Shown: positions 55,101-60,493, counted from the first letter of the stretch. The stretch is DNA of 64,000 bases from Brachycybe producta (GCA_036925085.1 JAUPFP010000026.1:1777001-1841000); one strand, 5' to 3'. Numbers and translations: made by a program. The notes: generated by a model not told the origin, from the letters alone.

Positions 55101-56333
55101 AGTTCATGTTGTCCGCCGGGCTGCCTACTATAGTAGCCTAGCAGACGACATCAGGATTTAGGATTGCTCCTTCTAATTAAAGGAGCAAAACTGGGTATTC
55201 ACTACCACAAGTTATTAAAACCATGAAAAACTTAAAAATGAAGTGACTTCCTGAGTCACCAAATGGAGCCAATTTAAATTTGCAAAAACGAAAGTCTCCC
55301 TCCTTTTTGTGGCAAGGGTTATCACCTCACATTTCCAGAATTCCTTAATTAAATACTATATTAACTCAATACTACCTTCCACGTGGAATAATTATATATA
55401 TATACAATATTATGCCAGGTCTGTGTGGGTATCTATCTATCTATCTGTCTGAAGTTACGCTGTACAACCATTTAAGCACATCGGAATTTATATAAATTTA
55501 AATAAATGAAGAAATGAACAAATTTTTTTCTCAAGATCAACTATAGATCGCACCCTTCCCATCCAAGAACCCCATGATATTAAATTGGAGAGGGGAAAAG
55601 GTTGTAAAGTGTAGAAAGGGTATAGAAACGTGGGAGGGGTGACTGAAATTGAAATGAAAGGAATAAAAAAGAAACAAACGACGCGCATGTGCACAATTGC
55701 CTGTGAATTTTTCTCCCATTATTTATTGAATTCATAGTACATTCAAATGAAAGTAATGTGAGCTTGTGACAACACGTCAGAATTCGAGTAGAGTAGACTT
55801 TGGGGTTGTTTTGTTTCCAATATTCGTTGTTTAGTGTGTATCTATCTATCTATCTGGGTATCTATCCTTCATTTACATGCAGCCAACTGATTTTTAATTT
55901 TTTAAATTTTATTAAAAATTTTAAAAATTGTTGAATAATTCTTGACAATATTTTGACAAGAAATTACTGGAGGTAATGGTCTCTTTAAGTAAGCTTTACA
56001 GCTGAATCTCAAGATAGGAAACGAATTTGACTTTTGAGGGATACATACATGTATTAAAAATTAAAGTACATTGTGTTGTGGAAGTTTGTGTAATAATGTA
56101 TTTGTTAATTTTATAATCTGACATAAGTCATTTTCTTTTTATTATTTAGTATGCAGGTGATAGTGTTGTCACGGGAAGAGGTCTTATTTCAGGTCGGCTT
56201 GCCTACGTATTCAGCCAGGTGATGATAACAATTTTCAGAAATTTGTTTCTTCAAATTGATTTTTTATGCAATTCAGGATTTCACTGTTTTTGGAGGGAGT
56301 CTCTCAAGTGTTCATGCAAAGAAGATTTGTAAG
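26160..56333 (+). CDS. PCCB: Propionyl-CoA carboxylase beta chain, mitochondrial (first four coding exons; continues beyond window)
   Basis: Carboxyltransferase subunit of the biotin enzyme that converts propionyl-CoA to D-methylmalonyl-CoA in the mitochondrial matrix. Exons seen: 26160-26345, 27006-27119, 56150-56218, 56277-56333, all phase 0 with GT-AG borders (100 codons so far after the start exon is counted whole: 62+38, then 23+19). They encode a targeting-like N-terminus rich in Lys/Arg/Ser with few acids, then the hallmark segments [62 protein letters not shown] and [19 protein letters not shown]. The start ATG at 26160 follows from the family N-terminus; an in-frame ATG at 26046 would add 38 residues. 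Intron 2 is 29 kb because of nested gypsy elements and Helitrons; intron 3 is only 58 bp. The later exons, including most of the carboxyltransferase domain, lie right of the window. Confidence 0.93.
26469..26635. mobile_element. Tiny MITE in PCCB intron 1
   Basis: 167 bp with ends CCCTAAAACGCAGAAACTGC and GCGTTTTAGGG. The inverted repeats continue inwards (gcagaaact / agtttctgc). No clear target duplication. Confidence 0.72.
26800..26880. repeat. Fragment of Helitron-internal repeat
   Basis: gggcggggcatgtgacgtca and caaaccaattagaagtt recur inside the Helitrons at 27592-28169 and 60494-61027 and at the left edge of the window (about 1-70). Boundaries not resolved. Confidence 0.5.
27006..27119 (+). 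CDS. PCCB: PCCB exon 2
   Basis: Acceptor ttttag, donor gtacat; 38 codons, phase 0. Contains [20 protein letters not shown] and [17 protein letters not shown]. Confidence 0.94.
27199..27578 (-). mobile_element. Non-autonomous Helitron H1 (eroded 3' end)
   Basis: Minus orientation. Its 5' end (27578) starts TCAAGTCTGTGTGTG next to a GT/CA microsatellite. The 3' end is CTAG at 27199-27202, but the terminal hairpin is lost. The body has the family landmarks: aaattcacaggcaattgtgc, repeated pyrimidine-rich ccctcccactttt units, and tcatttattcaaatttatgt. Confidence 0.78.
27592..28169 (-). mobile_element. Non-autonomous Helitron H2, both ends intact
   Basis: Minus orientation: 5' TCCCAGGTCTGTGTGTG (from 28169), 3' end hairpin cccgtcatttatgacggg followed by ttacccca and CTAG (complement of 27592-27595). 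It is inserted in a TA-rich site 13 bp from H1. No Rep/helicase coding region. Confidence 0.9.
28170..29171. other. PCCB intron 2, no feature recognised
   Basis: AT-rich DNA up to the target duplication of element C, with no open frame and no repeat ends that I can support. Confidence 0.5.
29176..29489 (-). pseudogene. Element C remnant: LTR end fused to reverse transcriptase
   Basis: 29176-29218 is an LTR terminus (TGTAACGACCCGGCCGGTCG). It switches directly to RT sequence encoding, on the minus strand, [20 protein letters not shown] and [19 protein letters not shown]. The RT is cut at the YWQ codons by the insertion of element B at 29490. Confidence 0.85.
29490..30286 (-). repeat. 3' LTR of B
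   Basis: 797 bp. On the minus strand it starts TGTGGCAACCTGGTCTGCTC and ends in the near-palindrome TGTAACGGTCC...GGACGTTACA. It matches the solo LTR at 33396-34172 and the partial LTR at 51729-51926. Confidence 0.88.
30361..33395 (-). pseudogene. B pol C-terminal extension, broken
   Basis: Minus-strand pieces: 33068-33418 ([39 protein letters not shown], integrase tail running in frame into the extension); 32806-33129 ([20 protein letters not shown]); 32321-32983, ending in a hydrophobic segment [19 protein letters not shown]; 31149-31955, a basic Lys-rich stretch; 30731-31096 with [20 protein letters not shown] and [12 protein letters not shown]. Stops and shifts separate them. Confidence 0.8.
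33396..34172 (+). repeat. Solo LTR (S) of B type inserted in the integrase of B
   Basis: It begins TGTGGCAACCTGGTCTGCTCC and ends GGTCCAGCGGGACGTTACA (777 bp), opposite in orientation to B. In pol sense the flanking repeats are AGAT and AAAT, a 4-bp duplication with one change. The inverted copy at 51927-52494 keeps the AGAT form. It interrupts integrase between VWIR and AGKLGQ. Confidence 0.88.
34173..36768 (-). pseudogene. B reverse transcriptase, RNase H and integrase
   Basis: From about 36140 down to the solo LTR the frame is open for over 600 codons: [19 protein letters not shown], RNase H ([37 protein letters not shown]), the integrase zinc region ([31 protein letters not shown]), and the core with [38 protein letters not shown] and [17 protein letters not shown]. 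The N-terminal RT (36109-36525, [20 protein letters not shown]) is in another frame: one frameshift near 36140. Upstream it is split by element A at 36769. Its integrase keeps the residues that A and E1 have lost. Confidence 0.88.
36917..36923 (+). promoter_or_regulatory. Candidate TATA box in 5' LTR of A
   Basis: TATATAA, 145 bp into the LTR; the identical box is at 48539-48545 in the 3' LTR. The position fits a U3 promoter. Inferred from sequence only. Confidence 0.55.
37200..37205 (+). terminator. Candidate polyadenylation signal in LTR of A
   Basis: AATAAA about 280 bp after the TATA box, repeated in the 3' LTR. An LTR R region would lie between them. Confidence 0.5.
37607..37624 (+). 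other. Primer-binding site, tRNA-Ala type
   Basis: TGGTGGAGGCGCCGGGTA, two bases after the LTR. Its complement TACCCGGCGCCTCCACCA resembles the 3' end of tRNA-Ala, including the CCTCC acceptor strand whose U would be U70 of the G3:U70 pair. B has the same 18-mer (complement of 51709-51726); C has a variant at about 54446-54464 (gcacctccagca). The tRNA assignment is from recalled tRNA sequence. Confidence 0.65.
37625..38188 (+). repeat. A leader: seven palindromes at ~71-bp spacing
   Basis: Palindromes such as CACGGACTTTTGTCCGTG or GCACGGTGATTTACCGTGC start near 37687, 37758, 37830, 37901, 37992, 38062 and 38135. The spacing is 71, 72, 71, 91, 70, 73. They lie between primer site and gag. Confidence 0.88.
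38189..39892 (+). CDS. gag: A gag polyprotein
   Basis: 567 codons, open. A low-complexity Gly/Pro/Arg-rich N-terminal half is followed by a retrotransposon capsid-like domain at about residues 285-410 ([59 protein letters not shown]). A Ser/Ala/Lys-rich linker leads to one CCHC zinc knuckle near the end ([14 protein letters not shown], residues about 546-559). It should form particles and bind the element RNA. The TGA at 39890-39892 is followed by about 50 more open codons in the same frame ([18 protein letters not shown]) that E1 also has without a stop. So TGA is either a recent mutation or a read-through site. The start is the first ATG after the palindrome leader. Confidence 0.88.
   Translation: MVASFARVRTDEIGQDPVFPMSGRGSSLLEELELRSRTFGRGRRPEGRHPVEGAVGGNAPGDSTEEGVVEIVSTDQPPVGGFVTVRTHRRDTASGGAPGDGGDGSSPTPTGTGIRPMAGLLTSTASRPVGRGGNPLAGEVVGTPGPPSVNTTSWLASMTEEELREVARGIDELRWQGHLSPGIGRLHRSQPRFTPSPVHRGGAGGEVPPAPARRVPPGGGTRTAPTGGGRGVPPPVQRPRVHLVEPEDAEPDAETSGNRSRAPRRVSTAPWTPAPAVPSEIQAFGFFNPVHSFIRYDGREDITPFLRQFEAKARAQRWTDEARCSFFTYLLDGPAEEHYACLVEFKPNLTWPELRQAMLHRFGTKNQAQACFDRFEALKQGPAESLQAFYWRFVELAERVSPGEDESCRLLRYKKKLQPEILRPLWGSKAETVRDFTTEAMLVEADMLTAGALPARTLTVPGTQAAAKVSGAVAKPKGSATSTSTSSGVKAAAPSKSDGATAKTGGQKGRKTKRQSQGGNKSTAAQSSSSQTAGGGGPTRRQPGPCFRCNQMGHLRKDCPKAQGQVA
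40081..42207 (+). CDS. pol: A pol, part 1: protease and reverse transcriptase
   Basis: 708 codons in a different frame from gag. Residues 1-130 are a conserved N-terminal region ([20 protein letters not shown]). The retropepsin motif [15 protein letters not shown] lies near residue 160. A linker follows ([20 protein letters not shown]). The reverse transcriptase runs from about residue 430 ([74 protein letters not shown]) to the thumb and connection ([20 protein letters not shown]). The frame is lost at about 42180, before RNase H, by one missing base compared with E1 and B. Compared with E1 the linker also seems shortened around 41150, by a deletion that keeps the frame. Confidence 0.9.
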   Translation: MLANSGVRQSRRSKEGAYLRAVSRYVGILHDAGVPLARSADPEITQWVFQEPSPTLEAALARLESWVAPFFPDEGEEGPNGTGITRASSVGAPMLSPRPGGSPGMETGSQAPEHPVRPDEAQRSNVGQRRLPIPELQSRAYLRGAPRVLVSMDGQLVESIVDTGAEVSVMSMSVAREMELPVQEVSLPSFLTGMSGYSIKIEGVMYVDMSIHGRSIHTHLLLIEGEGEAVIRVDLASRFGLMLDVVSRKVYFREDIWNAHPDDLHAALAVQVAQGTSVQLPSSVLEALARLHDSVEPVLLPLFGFPEGMPAEPEKVDGWVDIVSPTLAETSSPIRSGEVCSLRLLQNVWLSAHERKVVSEECLKIGPSLKPEEAAQLREFLLERRDHFAFDYTELGETPLVEHTIDTGGLPPVREGLRRTAPAARAIEREEVAKMLDAGVIQPSHSPYASPILLVRKKDGGFRFCVDYRRLNAQTKADQYPLPRIDDALDSLAGAKYFATLDLASGYWQVRMAEQDIDKTAFFCSQGLFEFRKMPFGLCNAPATMQRALDLLLAGHKWESCLVYLDDIIVFGSTFEQFLERLSTVLRLLRGAELKLQPKKCFFGFHKVKYLGHIVSAEGVAPDPGLVRAVEEFDVPTTVTAVRSFLGLAGYYRRFIKDFAKIARPLHDLTRKDASFDWSEQCGLAFERLKAFLTEAPVLTCMIHVVRC
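42181..43098 (+). pseudogene. pol: A pol, part 2: RNase H and integrase zinc region (shifted frame)
   Basis: Continues in the frame of the 42123-43142 reading frame: [56 protein letters not shown] (RNase H), then [20 protein letters not shown] and [16 protein letters not shown] (HHCC) and [17 protein letters not shown]. It then goes out of frame because two bases are missing at about 43097-43099. Confidence 0.88.
43099..43848 (+). pseudogene. pol: A pol, part 3: integrase catalytic core
   Basis: Frame of 43042-43848: [38 protein letters not shown] and [20 protein letters not shown] (DD-E core), then the C-terminal region [20 protein letters not shown] and [12 protein letters not shown]. One base is missing at about 43806, compared with B and E1, which throws the frame out just before the VDNLKPY tail. 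Confidence 0.88.
43818..48314 (+). CDS. A: 1,498-codon extension downstream of integrase, function unknown
   Basis: A single open frame of 4.5 kb. Its first residues ([17 protein letters not shown]) are the normal integrase tail, so the ATG at 43818 is probably not a real start: undamaged copies would read integrase straight into it. Visible parts: acidic Ser-rich stretch (about 25-70), [13 protein letters not shown] (80-90), basic region then a hydrophobic segment [20 protein letters not shown] (about 286-305), peptide repeats around GFDR/GFYR/GFGR with HGSVP or GDLPW (about 350-510), long Ser/Pro/Gly-rich disordered part, Lys-rich tract (about 1128-1148), and a conserved C-terminal domain from about 1300 ([65 protein letters not shown]). 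No env hallmark is recognised beyond the one hydrophobic segment. Confidence 0.8.
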   Translation: MRDRFHVDNLKPYVPTCGVREEDGLGGSETSSNSEGSSDAESGSAGSERRDDVSPGPSGQPSLVVESTDSEAEEAPRPRYYLRPRKPRAFEVMQASSGAPIGTRVVQGLWKSLSWWERAGHSLLWDEDLNWGNKDWERSDPWTGRRLSVTDRWRLFRGSWVEKSTIPSCKLEEESAVVISPKDLSPESFHRDSDRVSAPIVADDGRIPMVTAMEGANTVLAAKPPLLAVPPVKLAAKRHLALKLKFRRSFAANLIKKRLFHRRNGKDSGRLDATRKKVSPQRGIFFSCPLAVFFYCFWVCQAVIDRLNTWFWWRHHRNNFDGNATADGAVKNTVFCRPNAVELGGDQVLRSLDGEKVFLHGSVHETTVENGFDRDPRCSNGRKVVLHGSVPCKPRPKRPELSVPGLDGPNFGLADSDRASPVKDGFYRGSRDMHGGNGISYGDLPWKSPPKLPNVKLRNLDRPKMFLAGSDRAITVGDGFGRVPRCLPGRKAFFRGFAPWKMFPTVIGQIFTVFFDLFQVATAEKEETGGGGNGSSSLSSLHPGDAELLESDAACSPDSLGRAIADLADGGPLGLLLADDAVVTQPSPRTPLYYGSVWGRLTPPPTVGSPRATIRLGAMEIPAVGEPVRASTPVEEVATGLAATSLAKCDTPADQSRLALASLAEGSRDASLGETLVIDTEAEMDTMEDDVVPVSRQWRGQRILSSEDSSESEGRGSGSLGKRSVTGSQEGTPARKGSPIPVDPVGETEAACLERQDEAAQYQSASGCFLASDGKRYFVGEYPTQQFRKDGSKSKKKSGAARYTARMKALAKREAQLERTKAALAKFMPAVGLLPVSPAHPEGAAGAAWPVGQPPVSGPTEAEAGCSSWQSATPKRDRRAEKKANQPSPPAPRKSTHASGGGGQGQKRPRPFTPPLASNPVGKKAKTSRGGPAGFPKGKWSQEDRLRYHQAQAARCAALVLRDKKAAPRREFELQASQFPPLREADARNPLSTGEPPVGVGATPIPSATTAAGQQRIAQRGVIQAAKAPHQGAAVKPVGGKGQPTLAPEKRNLPRDGKGRFVATRASSTVVSATGASSKTSTASARTSATSKSGQSKGVHHPPKTDRPGKSVSFGASSSQHGEPSSHEKNKKKKKKKKGKKAHHEKKGGPKASTRVSQGTGGGGSIGTEEEESRHGATVSAGSQPHHTRHSRTARMDDRSMRDVVLGIPSSSPKVVAVPNLSVRSVGTLHRVSSPLPSGGGSPAGKNDVPAKRGPVPSIGRTPFSPGPDDGVFAALGPEERAKSPEPEGEGRHFGAEPPYSEGEVFLNNRLGLWQDQPGMEGYQYHGYYRLGEPLPVPWTPSLPSFAMRYVLAFGSTDYPVLLVVNPVRRCFAVLDVVGTGAGLVRIAQLAAPYVQRLLGCDLEGMLGEFVTHPLRGSVSDPAAALVDLLTSRTLRQSPQLDTLAVEAFRQQEVLRLRGTDFDVGLGWRNTRMCSWWIRRWMSEWMVAPMNPPPKKSV
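44750..45370 (+). repeat. Second ACCGT/ACGGT-rich repeat block, inside the extension
   Basis: Dense ccgtg/cacgg/acggt motifs like those of the leader, but here they encode imperfect peptide repeats ([57 protein letters not shown]). B has the counterpart at about 31860-32240. Confidence 0.75.
48379..48394 (+). other. Polypurine tract of A
   Basis: gggaagttgagaggat directly before the 3' LTR. The same tract is next to the LTRs of E1 (15654-15669) and B (30287-30302). Confidence 0.85.
48395..49225 (+). repeat. 3' LTR of A
   Basis: Near-identical to 36773-37604, with TATATAA at 48539-48545. It ends GGGTCGTTACA, followed by the CTCC duplication. Confidence 0.93.
49230..50592 (-). pseudogene. B protease and pol N-terminal region
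   Basis: The minus-strand frame down to 49230 joins pol homology at 36768 once A is removed. It holds [20 protein letters not shown] (retropepsin), [20 protein letters not shown], a [20 protein letters not shown] segment and [13 protein letters not shown]. 50265-50592 carries the pol N-terminus ([20 protein letters not shown]) in another frame. Confidence 0.83.
50598..51035 (-). pseudogene. B gag N-terminus (capsid and nucleocapsid deleted)
   Basis: About 145 codons ([40 protein letters not shown]) match gag of A up to about residue 170. The sequence then jumps at about 50640 to DNA that corresponds to A near 40028, just before pol. Some 1.2 kb with the capsid and zinc knuckle is missing. 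Confidence 0.8.
51110..51708 (-). repeat. B leader: palindrome array
   Basis: Palindromes of the cacggacaaaagtccgtg type near 51202, 51236, 51299, 51369, 51440, 51500, 51529 and 51603, several about 70 bp apart. Same position as in A and E1. Confidence 0.8.
51709..51926 (-). repeat. B primer site and truncated 5' LTR
   Basis: The primer-site complement (51709-51726) is identical to that of A. The LTR from 51729 matches 29490 onwards but stops after accacgccgccacgccgag, within the first 200 bp of a 797-bp LTR. Confidence 0.85.
51927..52494 (+). pseudogene. Inverted duplicate of the B integrase / solo-LTR junction
   Basis: Integrase sequence in + orientation ([20 protein letters not shown] to [11 protein letters not shown]) followed by LTR sequence in reverse. 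It is the near-identical reverse complement of about 33980-34553, including the solo-LTR insertion point with its intact AGAT. Both edges fall at the LTR motif ccacgccgccacg. Confidence 0.88.
52495..53923 (-). pseudogene. Element C gag, degenerate
   Basis: Minus-strand pieces 53213-53923, 52796-52987 and 52506-52730 match gag of [58 protein letters not shown]. Several frameshifts. It begins abruptly at 52495 in the Lys/Ser-rich linker (KSTAA), so the zinc knuckle is missing. Confidence 0.82.
53960..54464 (-). repeat. Element C leader and primer site
   Basis: Contains weaker palindromes (cacggaacaaaagttcgtg near 53962, acagacaaaagtctatg near 54022, acggacaaaagttcg near 54093, tggacaacctgtcc near 54309). 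The eroded primer site at about 54446-54464 is closest to tRNA-Ala in its acceptor part. Confidence 0.72.
54467..55203 (-). repeat. 5' LTR of element C
   Basis: Matches the E1 LTR. On the minus strand it starts AGTGAATACCCAGTTTTGC (canonical TGTGACGACCCAG with mutations) and ends TTGTTACA. The flank ACCA repeats at 29172. Confidence 0.85.
55412..55725 (+). mobile_element. Helitron H3, 3'-truncated
   Basis: The 5' end is TGCCAGGTCTGTGTGG (TCCCAGG eroded). It then has a (TATC)n tract and the family body (cggaatttatataaattt, ccatccaagaaccccatgat, cacaattgcctgtgaattt). It stops at ctcccattattta, before the terminal hairpin. Confidence 0.78.
55738..55995 (+). mobile_element. LINE 3'-tail fragment, + orientation
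   Basis: cattcaaatgaaagtaatgt, cagaattcgagtagag and gaataattcttgacaatatt recur, in the same order but as reverse complement, at 56592-56873. It is a 5'-truncated copy of the LINE tail seen at the 3' end of the element at 56592-59190. Confidence 0.8.
56150..56218 (+). CDS. PCCB: PCCB exon 3
   Basis: Acceptor attatttag, donor gtgatg; 23 codons: [19 protein letters not shown] then VFSQ. Confidence 0.93.
56277..56333 (+). CDS. PCCB: PCCB exon 4
   Basis: Acceptor aattcag, donor gtgaga; 19 codons: [19 protein letters not shown]. It is separated from exon 3 by a 58-bp intron. Confidence 0.93.
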
Positions 56334-56591
56334 GTGAGAATTTGGGGACTTATTTGAATAAATTACCTTTAACCATCAACAGTTGTTTGTTTTTGTTTTA
56401 TGTTTTGTTATTTTCTAACTAAATGCACCTGCAATTATGAAGCATTTTTATTTTGGTCTTGGTGTGCTGGTTTGTGAAGGATCTCAAATTGAATTGAAAA
56501 TTATTTATTTACTTCCACAGGGTAGCAAATAATTTCTCACAAGTTTATGTTTTTTTGTTTTTTAAGCTTATTGCTAAAGGGGCCTCGGTAC

Positions 56592-59190
56592 GGAAAATGT
56601 CTTAGAGACCTTTTACCTCCAGAAATTTCTTATCGAAATATTGTCAAGAATTATTCAACGATTACCAAAATGATTTATAAAATTTAAAATAAGTGATTAA
56701 TATAATCTAAAACAATTAAAAACCATTTGTCGTCATGTAAGTGAACTTTGTCAGATAGATGCGGCGCCAAATAACAGACATTGGCAACAAACCTCGCCCC
56801 CCAAAGTATACTTCTCTACTCGAATTCTGATATGTTGTCACCTCACATTACTTTCATTTGAATGTACCATCCATTTAATATTTGAATTATTCCACATGGA
56901 AGGTTGTATTAAGTTGAATATGAATAGGGAATACGTGTATTTGATTAGGACATTCTGGAAATGTGAGGTGACAACCTTTGCCACAAACATGAGGGGGGCC
57001 AAACTATGCCATTGTAGCACTGACAGCATCTCAGTGACACTATCTGTAAATTTGTGTCTGCCACAAACAAACCTAGCTGCCTTACGCTGAACCATTTCAA
57101 GTGAGTGAGTGTGACAGTGAGGATTCCATACAATGCAGCAATACTCAAGATGAGGCCGAACCAATGCTTGATAGGCAATAGTTTTAACTTGTGCTGGGCA
57201 GGTGCCCAATGTCCTCTGACTAAAACGAAGCATTTGTAGAGCTTTCCCAGTAACACCTTCAATGTGTTTTTTCCAAGAAAGGTCATCTGTCATTGTAACC
57301 CCCAAGTACTTATAAGACTTGACACTGCAAAGAATAATGTCATTCATACTATAATTGAACACAGTTGGATTTCTACCCCAAGTTAGCCTCATAAGACTAC
57401 ACTTCCCCACATTAAACTGAAGTTGCCATGTATTACACCATCCCTCAATTGCCTTCAAGTCTAGAGCTAATGTTTCACAGTATTGGATACCATCAACCTC
57501 TTTGTAAATTAGAGTATTATCAGCAAATAGTCTACAGTTGCTGCCAACTGTGCTGCTGAGGTCATTAATAAATATCAGGAACAAAGGACGACCCAACACA
57601 CTACCCTGGGGTACACCAGATTTAACAGCCAACTGCTCTGAGTGAGACCCATTTACAACTACCTTTTGTTTTCTATCACTTAAAAAAGAAGTTACCCATT
57701 TGGTTATCTGCCCCCAATCATATGCTGCAACGTTTGCCAGAAGTTTTGAATGTGAAACAGTGTCAATTGCCTTACAAAAGTCAAGAAACACCGTGTCAAC
57801 CTGTTTACCATTGTCTAAACTTTTCTGGAGGTCATCCACTACCAGGATAAGTTGAGTCTCACAAGAGTGCTCTCTCAGGAAACCATGTTGGTTATCAGAA
57901 ATGAGATTGTGAGATTTGAGAAACTTAATGCAGCCAGAGTATATGATATGCTCAAGAATTTTACAAACCACTGACGTTAGAGATACAGGCCTATAGTTTG
58001 CAGCTTCGGACTTATTACCAGACGTAAATATTGGTGTAACATTTGCTAATTTCCACATGCTTGGAACAACCCCTCAACAAAGAAGCTTTCAATTTTGGGT
58101 GTAATATTAATTCTTCATTTGCCCTAACAAGAGTTGGAATCGATTACTCACCAGCCCGAGAATGCTTGACATACCTCCAAAAGAGCTTTGGATCTTCTTG
58201 CAGCCATTTACTGAGTTTAGTTTTTTTTAGCATTTGCACAAGCAATATGCAAACCATTTGCATTCAATAAACTTGAATTACCTCTGTATCTATTTCTCCA
58301 TAATTGCTGCTTACGAAGAGCCCTTTTAATACATAGTGTATACCATGCTGGTGTTGAGGCATCACGGACTCTCTTTAATGGAACAAACTTCGAGACCCCT
58401 CCCATCAGTAACGAGTGAAGAATTGCCCATTTTCATCAACATCATGCTGATTAAAATTATTTTTAAAGTTCTCAAGATTTTGCTGCATATGCAACTTAAA
58501 CCCATCCCAGTTACATTTGTTATAAAGACTAATCTGCCTCATGGCTTTAACGGTACTCCTAACATTGACATTACAAGTTACAATGTGATGGTCACTAATT
58601 CCCTCAGAAACCTTAACATTAGATATCATAAGGGGAATGTTAGTTATTACAACATCAAGGACACTACTATTCCTAGTTGGTTGCATAACCATCTGTTCCA
58701 TGGAGTAAATATACAAACTTTCCAACAATGAAACAGCTAAATAACATCATTCCCACCTGTAATTGAGCAAAGTTTCCAGTTTATGTTTGGGAAGTTAGTA
58801 TCACCTAAAATTATAGCTGGGTTATGGTGAGCATCATGAAGGGCATCGAGACATGAGTGAAAGGCAGTTATATCACTAATTGAAGATCCTGGTGGGCGGT
58901 AGAAATAAATTAAAACCTCACACCCAGTCTCAAATGCCTGTTCCTTTTGACTGTTAAGCAAATTTGAAATTGCTATAAAAACACCACCAGTACGCCCCCC
59001 ACTCTGTCCCTACGATATACATGTATTGCAAAGTTAGATGGAAACACCTTTCCATTACTAACATTGTCATCCAGCCATGGCTCAGTTCCAAGTATTATTT
59101 GACAGTATGATTCTTCAATGCCGCAAAGAAGTCACGTAACTTTCTCCACAATCTTCTGCAATTTACAAACATGATTTTCATATTTTTATT
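56592..59190 (-). mobile_element. Jockey/CR1-like LINE, inactive
   Basis: Minus strand. Endonuclease pieces at about 58737-59190 (LIYFYRPPGSSISDITAFHS, AIILGDTNFPNINWK) and 58405-58728 (LDVVITNIPLMISNVKVSEG, ISDHHIVTC). The RT frame 56838-58058 (406 codons) has FTSGNKSEAANYRPVSLTSV, VFLDFCKAIDTVSHSKLL, SGVPQGSVLGRPLFLIFIND and FADNTLIYKEVDG. The catalytic box reads FADN instead of FADD, and the frame is broken upstream of RT. The 3' UTR runs to about 56592. The clade is judged from motif style only. Confidence 0.85.
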
Positions 59191-59519
59191 TATAACGGAC
59201 CCATGTGAAAAATGTCCTTTCACTGCAGCATCCCTAGAACAGGGATTTGCAGGATTATTAACATAATTCATAGCAATAATCCCCCTGAGAGTCTTGACAA
59301 TATTTTGAAAAGAAATTTTCTTTACGTGTCATTACAATAACACTAAGAAGGTAAATGATATTTCACAATATTAACTCTTGAAACTTTAATCACTTTTAAC
59401 AATTATTTCCAATTTATGATGATAATCCAAAGTTTAATGGTATTATACTCTGCACTGTTCAATTTTCAACTTGATCGATAGTCACTTTAACAATATTTAC
59501 GAATTATAATAATAATAAT
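59191..59519. other. PCCB intron 4, AT-rich, no gene
   Basis: Short similarity to the LINE tail (cttgacaatattttgaaaag near 59297), then an (AAT)n run to 59521. Nothing else supported. Confidence 0.5.
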
Positions 59520-59521
59520 AA

Positions 59522-59960
59522 TGTGACGGACGTTTTTTCCCAGGTAGAATCTGCTCTTTTTAAATGGTACGAGCGAGTTTTCACTCGTATTAAAGGTGAT
59601 TGGCTTAGTCACCAATTCTACTGGCTCGGGAGGACTAGACCAATATAATGTCTATTTAATGTCCTCACTAGTCTCTTGCTAAGAGTCATACTCTTGAGGA
59701 TCTTTTGTCTCTGTATCTCTCAGACTTTCGTCCATAAATCTGCCCCTGAAGATACTGTAAATATACATACAATTGGGTGTTTCAGGTTTGCTCCTGTTTG
59801 AATACTCGAAGTATCCAAATGGGTGAAGAACTGCAACGAAATGATGAATTGTATTAGCACGAAATTAAATTGAAAATAAATAATTCGAAAGCACCACTGG
59901 TTTGGTTAAAAATGAAAATGGAAGTTTTATTCCAGATGTACAAATAAGCAAAAATGAGAA
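59522..59960. repeat. Unclassified repeat, copy 1 (tgtgacggac family)
   Basis: Shares with 61063-61420, in the same orientation, tgtgacggac, tagaatctgctcttttt, ttcactcgt, gtgattggct, ggaggacta and ccaatataat, then aggtttgc.cctg and accactg. It follows an AAT/AT-rich run in both cases. The start resembles an LTR start (TGTGACG), but no LTR partner or coding region was found. Confidence 0.6.
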
Positions 59961-60436
59961 CTGGTATTAAATCACAACACATAAATAATAAACTTGAGAA
60001 TTAATGCAAGAACCTAGCCAAAATTGGGCATAGGTTAGGTATTTTAGAAATCGGTCCCAAACAGAAAAATACCCTGAGAATCCACAAGTCGGATTCTCAG
60101 GGCACAAACATCTGATTGGTTAAATAAAGTTTTGGACCCAAATAGACCAATCAAAGGATTGGTCTATCTGGCCAAAACCATGATTCATCATCTCTTATCA
60201 CAACAAAGTGATAAGAGAAGAAAACGTAAACAACTAAATTAAAAACGAATAAAATCCACTCATGTGGAAGTTACATGAGGGGAAATTAAAAGGTTAGTCA
60301 CAAAAATATAATCTGGGTCAATCGGTACCCAAAAGTACCAAGTGGCCAGAAGCTACAAACACAAGTACAGGGTGAAAACAAAGTAAAACAAACGGCACTA
60401 AATAAAAATAAAAGTGGCAGTCCCAAAATTTCTCAA

Positions 60437-60439
<3 letters not shown>

Positions 60440-60492
<53 letters not shown>
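60440..60492. repeat. (TA)n microsatellite
   Basis: Perfect TA dinucleotide run just before Helitron H4. Confidence 0.95.

Positions 60493-60493
<1 letters not shown>

Larger units (their letters stand above)
29176..55203 (-). mobile_element. Ty3/gypsy element C: outermost shell of a nested complex
   Basis: Flanked by ACCA at 29172-29175 and 55204-55207. Reading on the minus strand: 5' LTR 54467-55203, primer site, leader, damaged gag to 52495, then foreign DNA, then a reverse transcriptase fragment 29219-29489 and the last ~43 bp of a 3' LTR (29176-29218). Protease, integrase, the long extension and nearly all of the 3' LTR are gone. Element B, with everything inside it, lies in its RT. Confidence 0.85.

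Noticed and set aside
14919-55206. CTACC at 14919-14923 and 55202-55206, at the outer edges of gypsy sequence, as a duplication of one 40-kb element
   Set aside because: PCCB exons 1 and 2 and unique intron DNA lie between, so the two ends belong to different insertions. The right edge pairs with ACCA at 29172.
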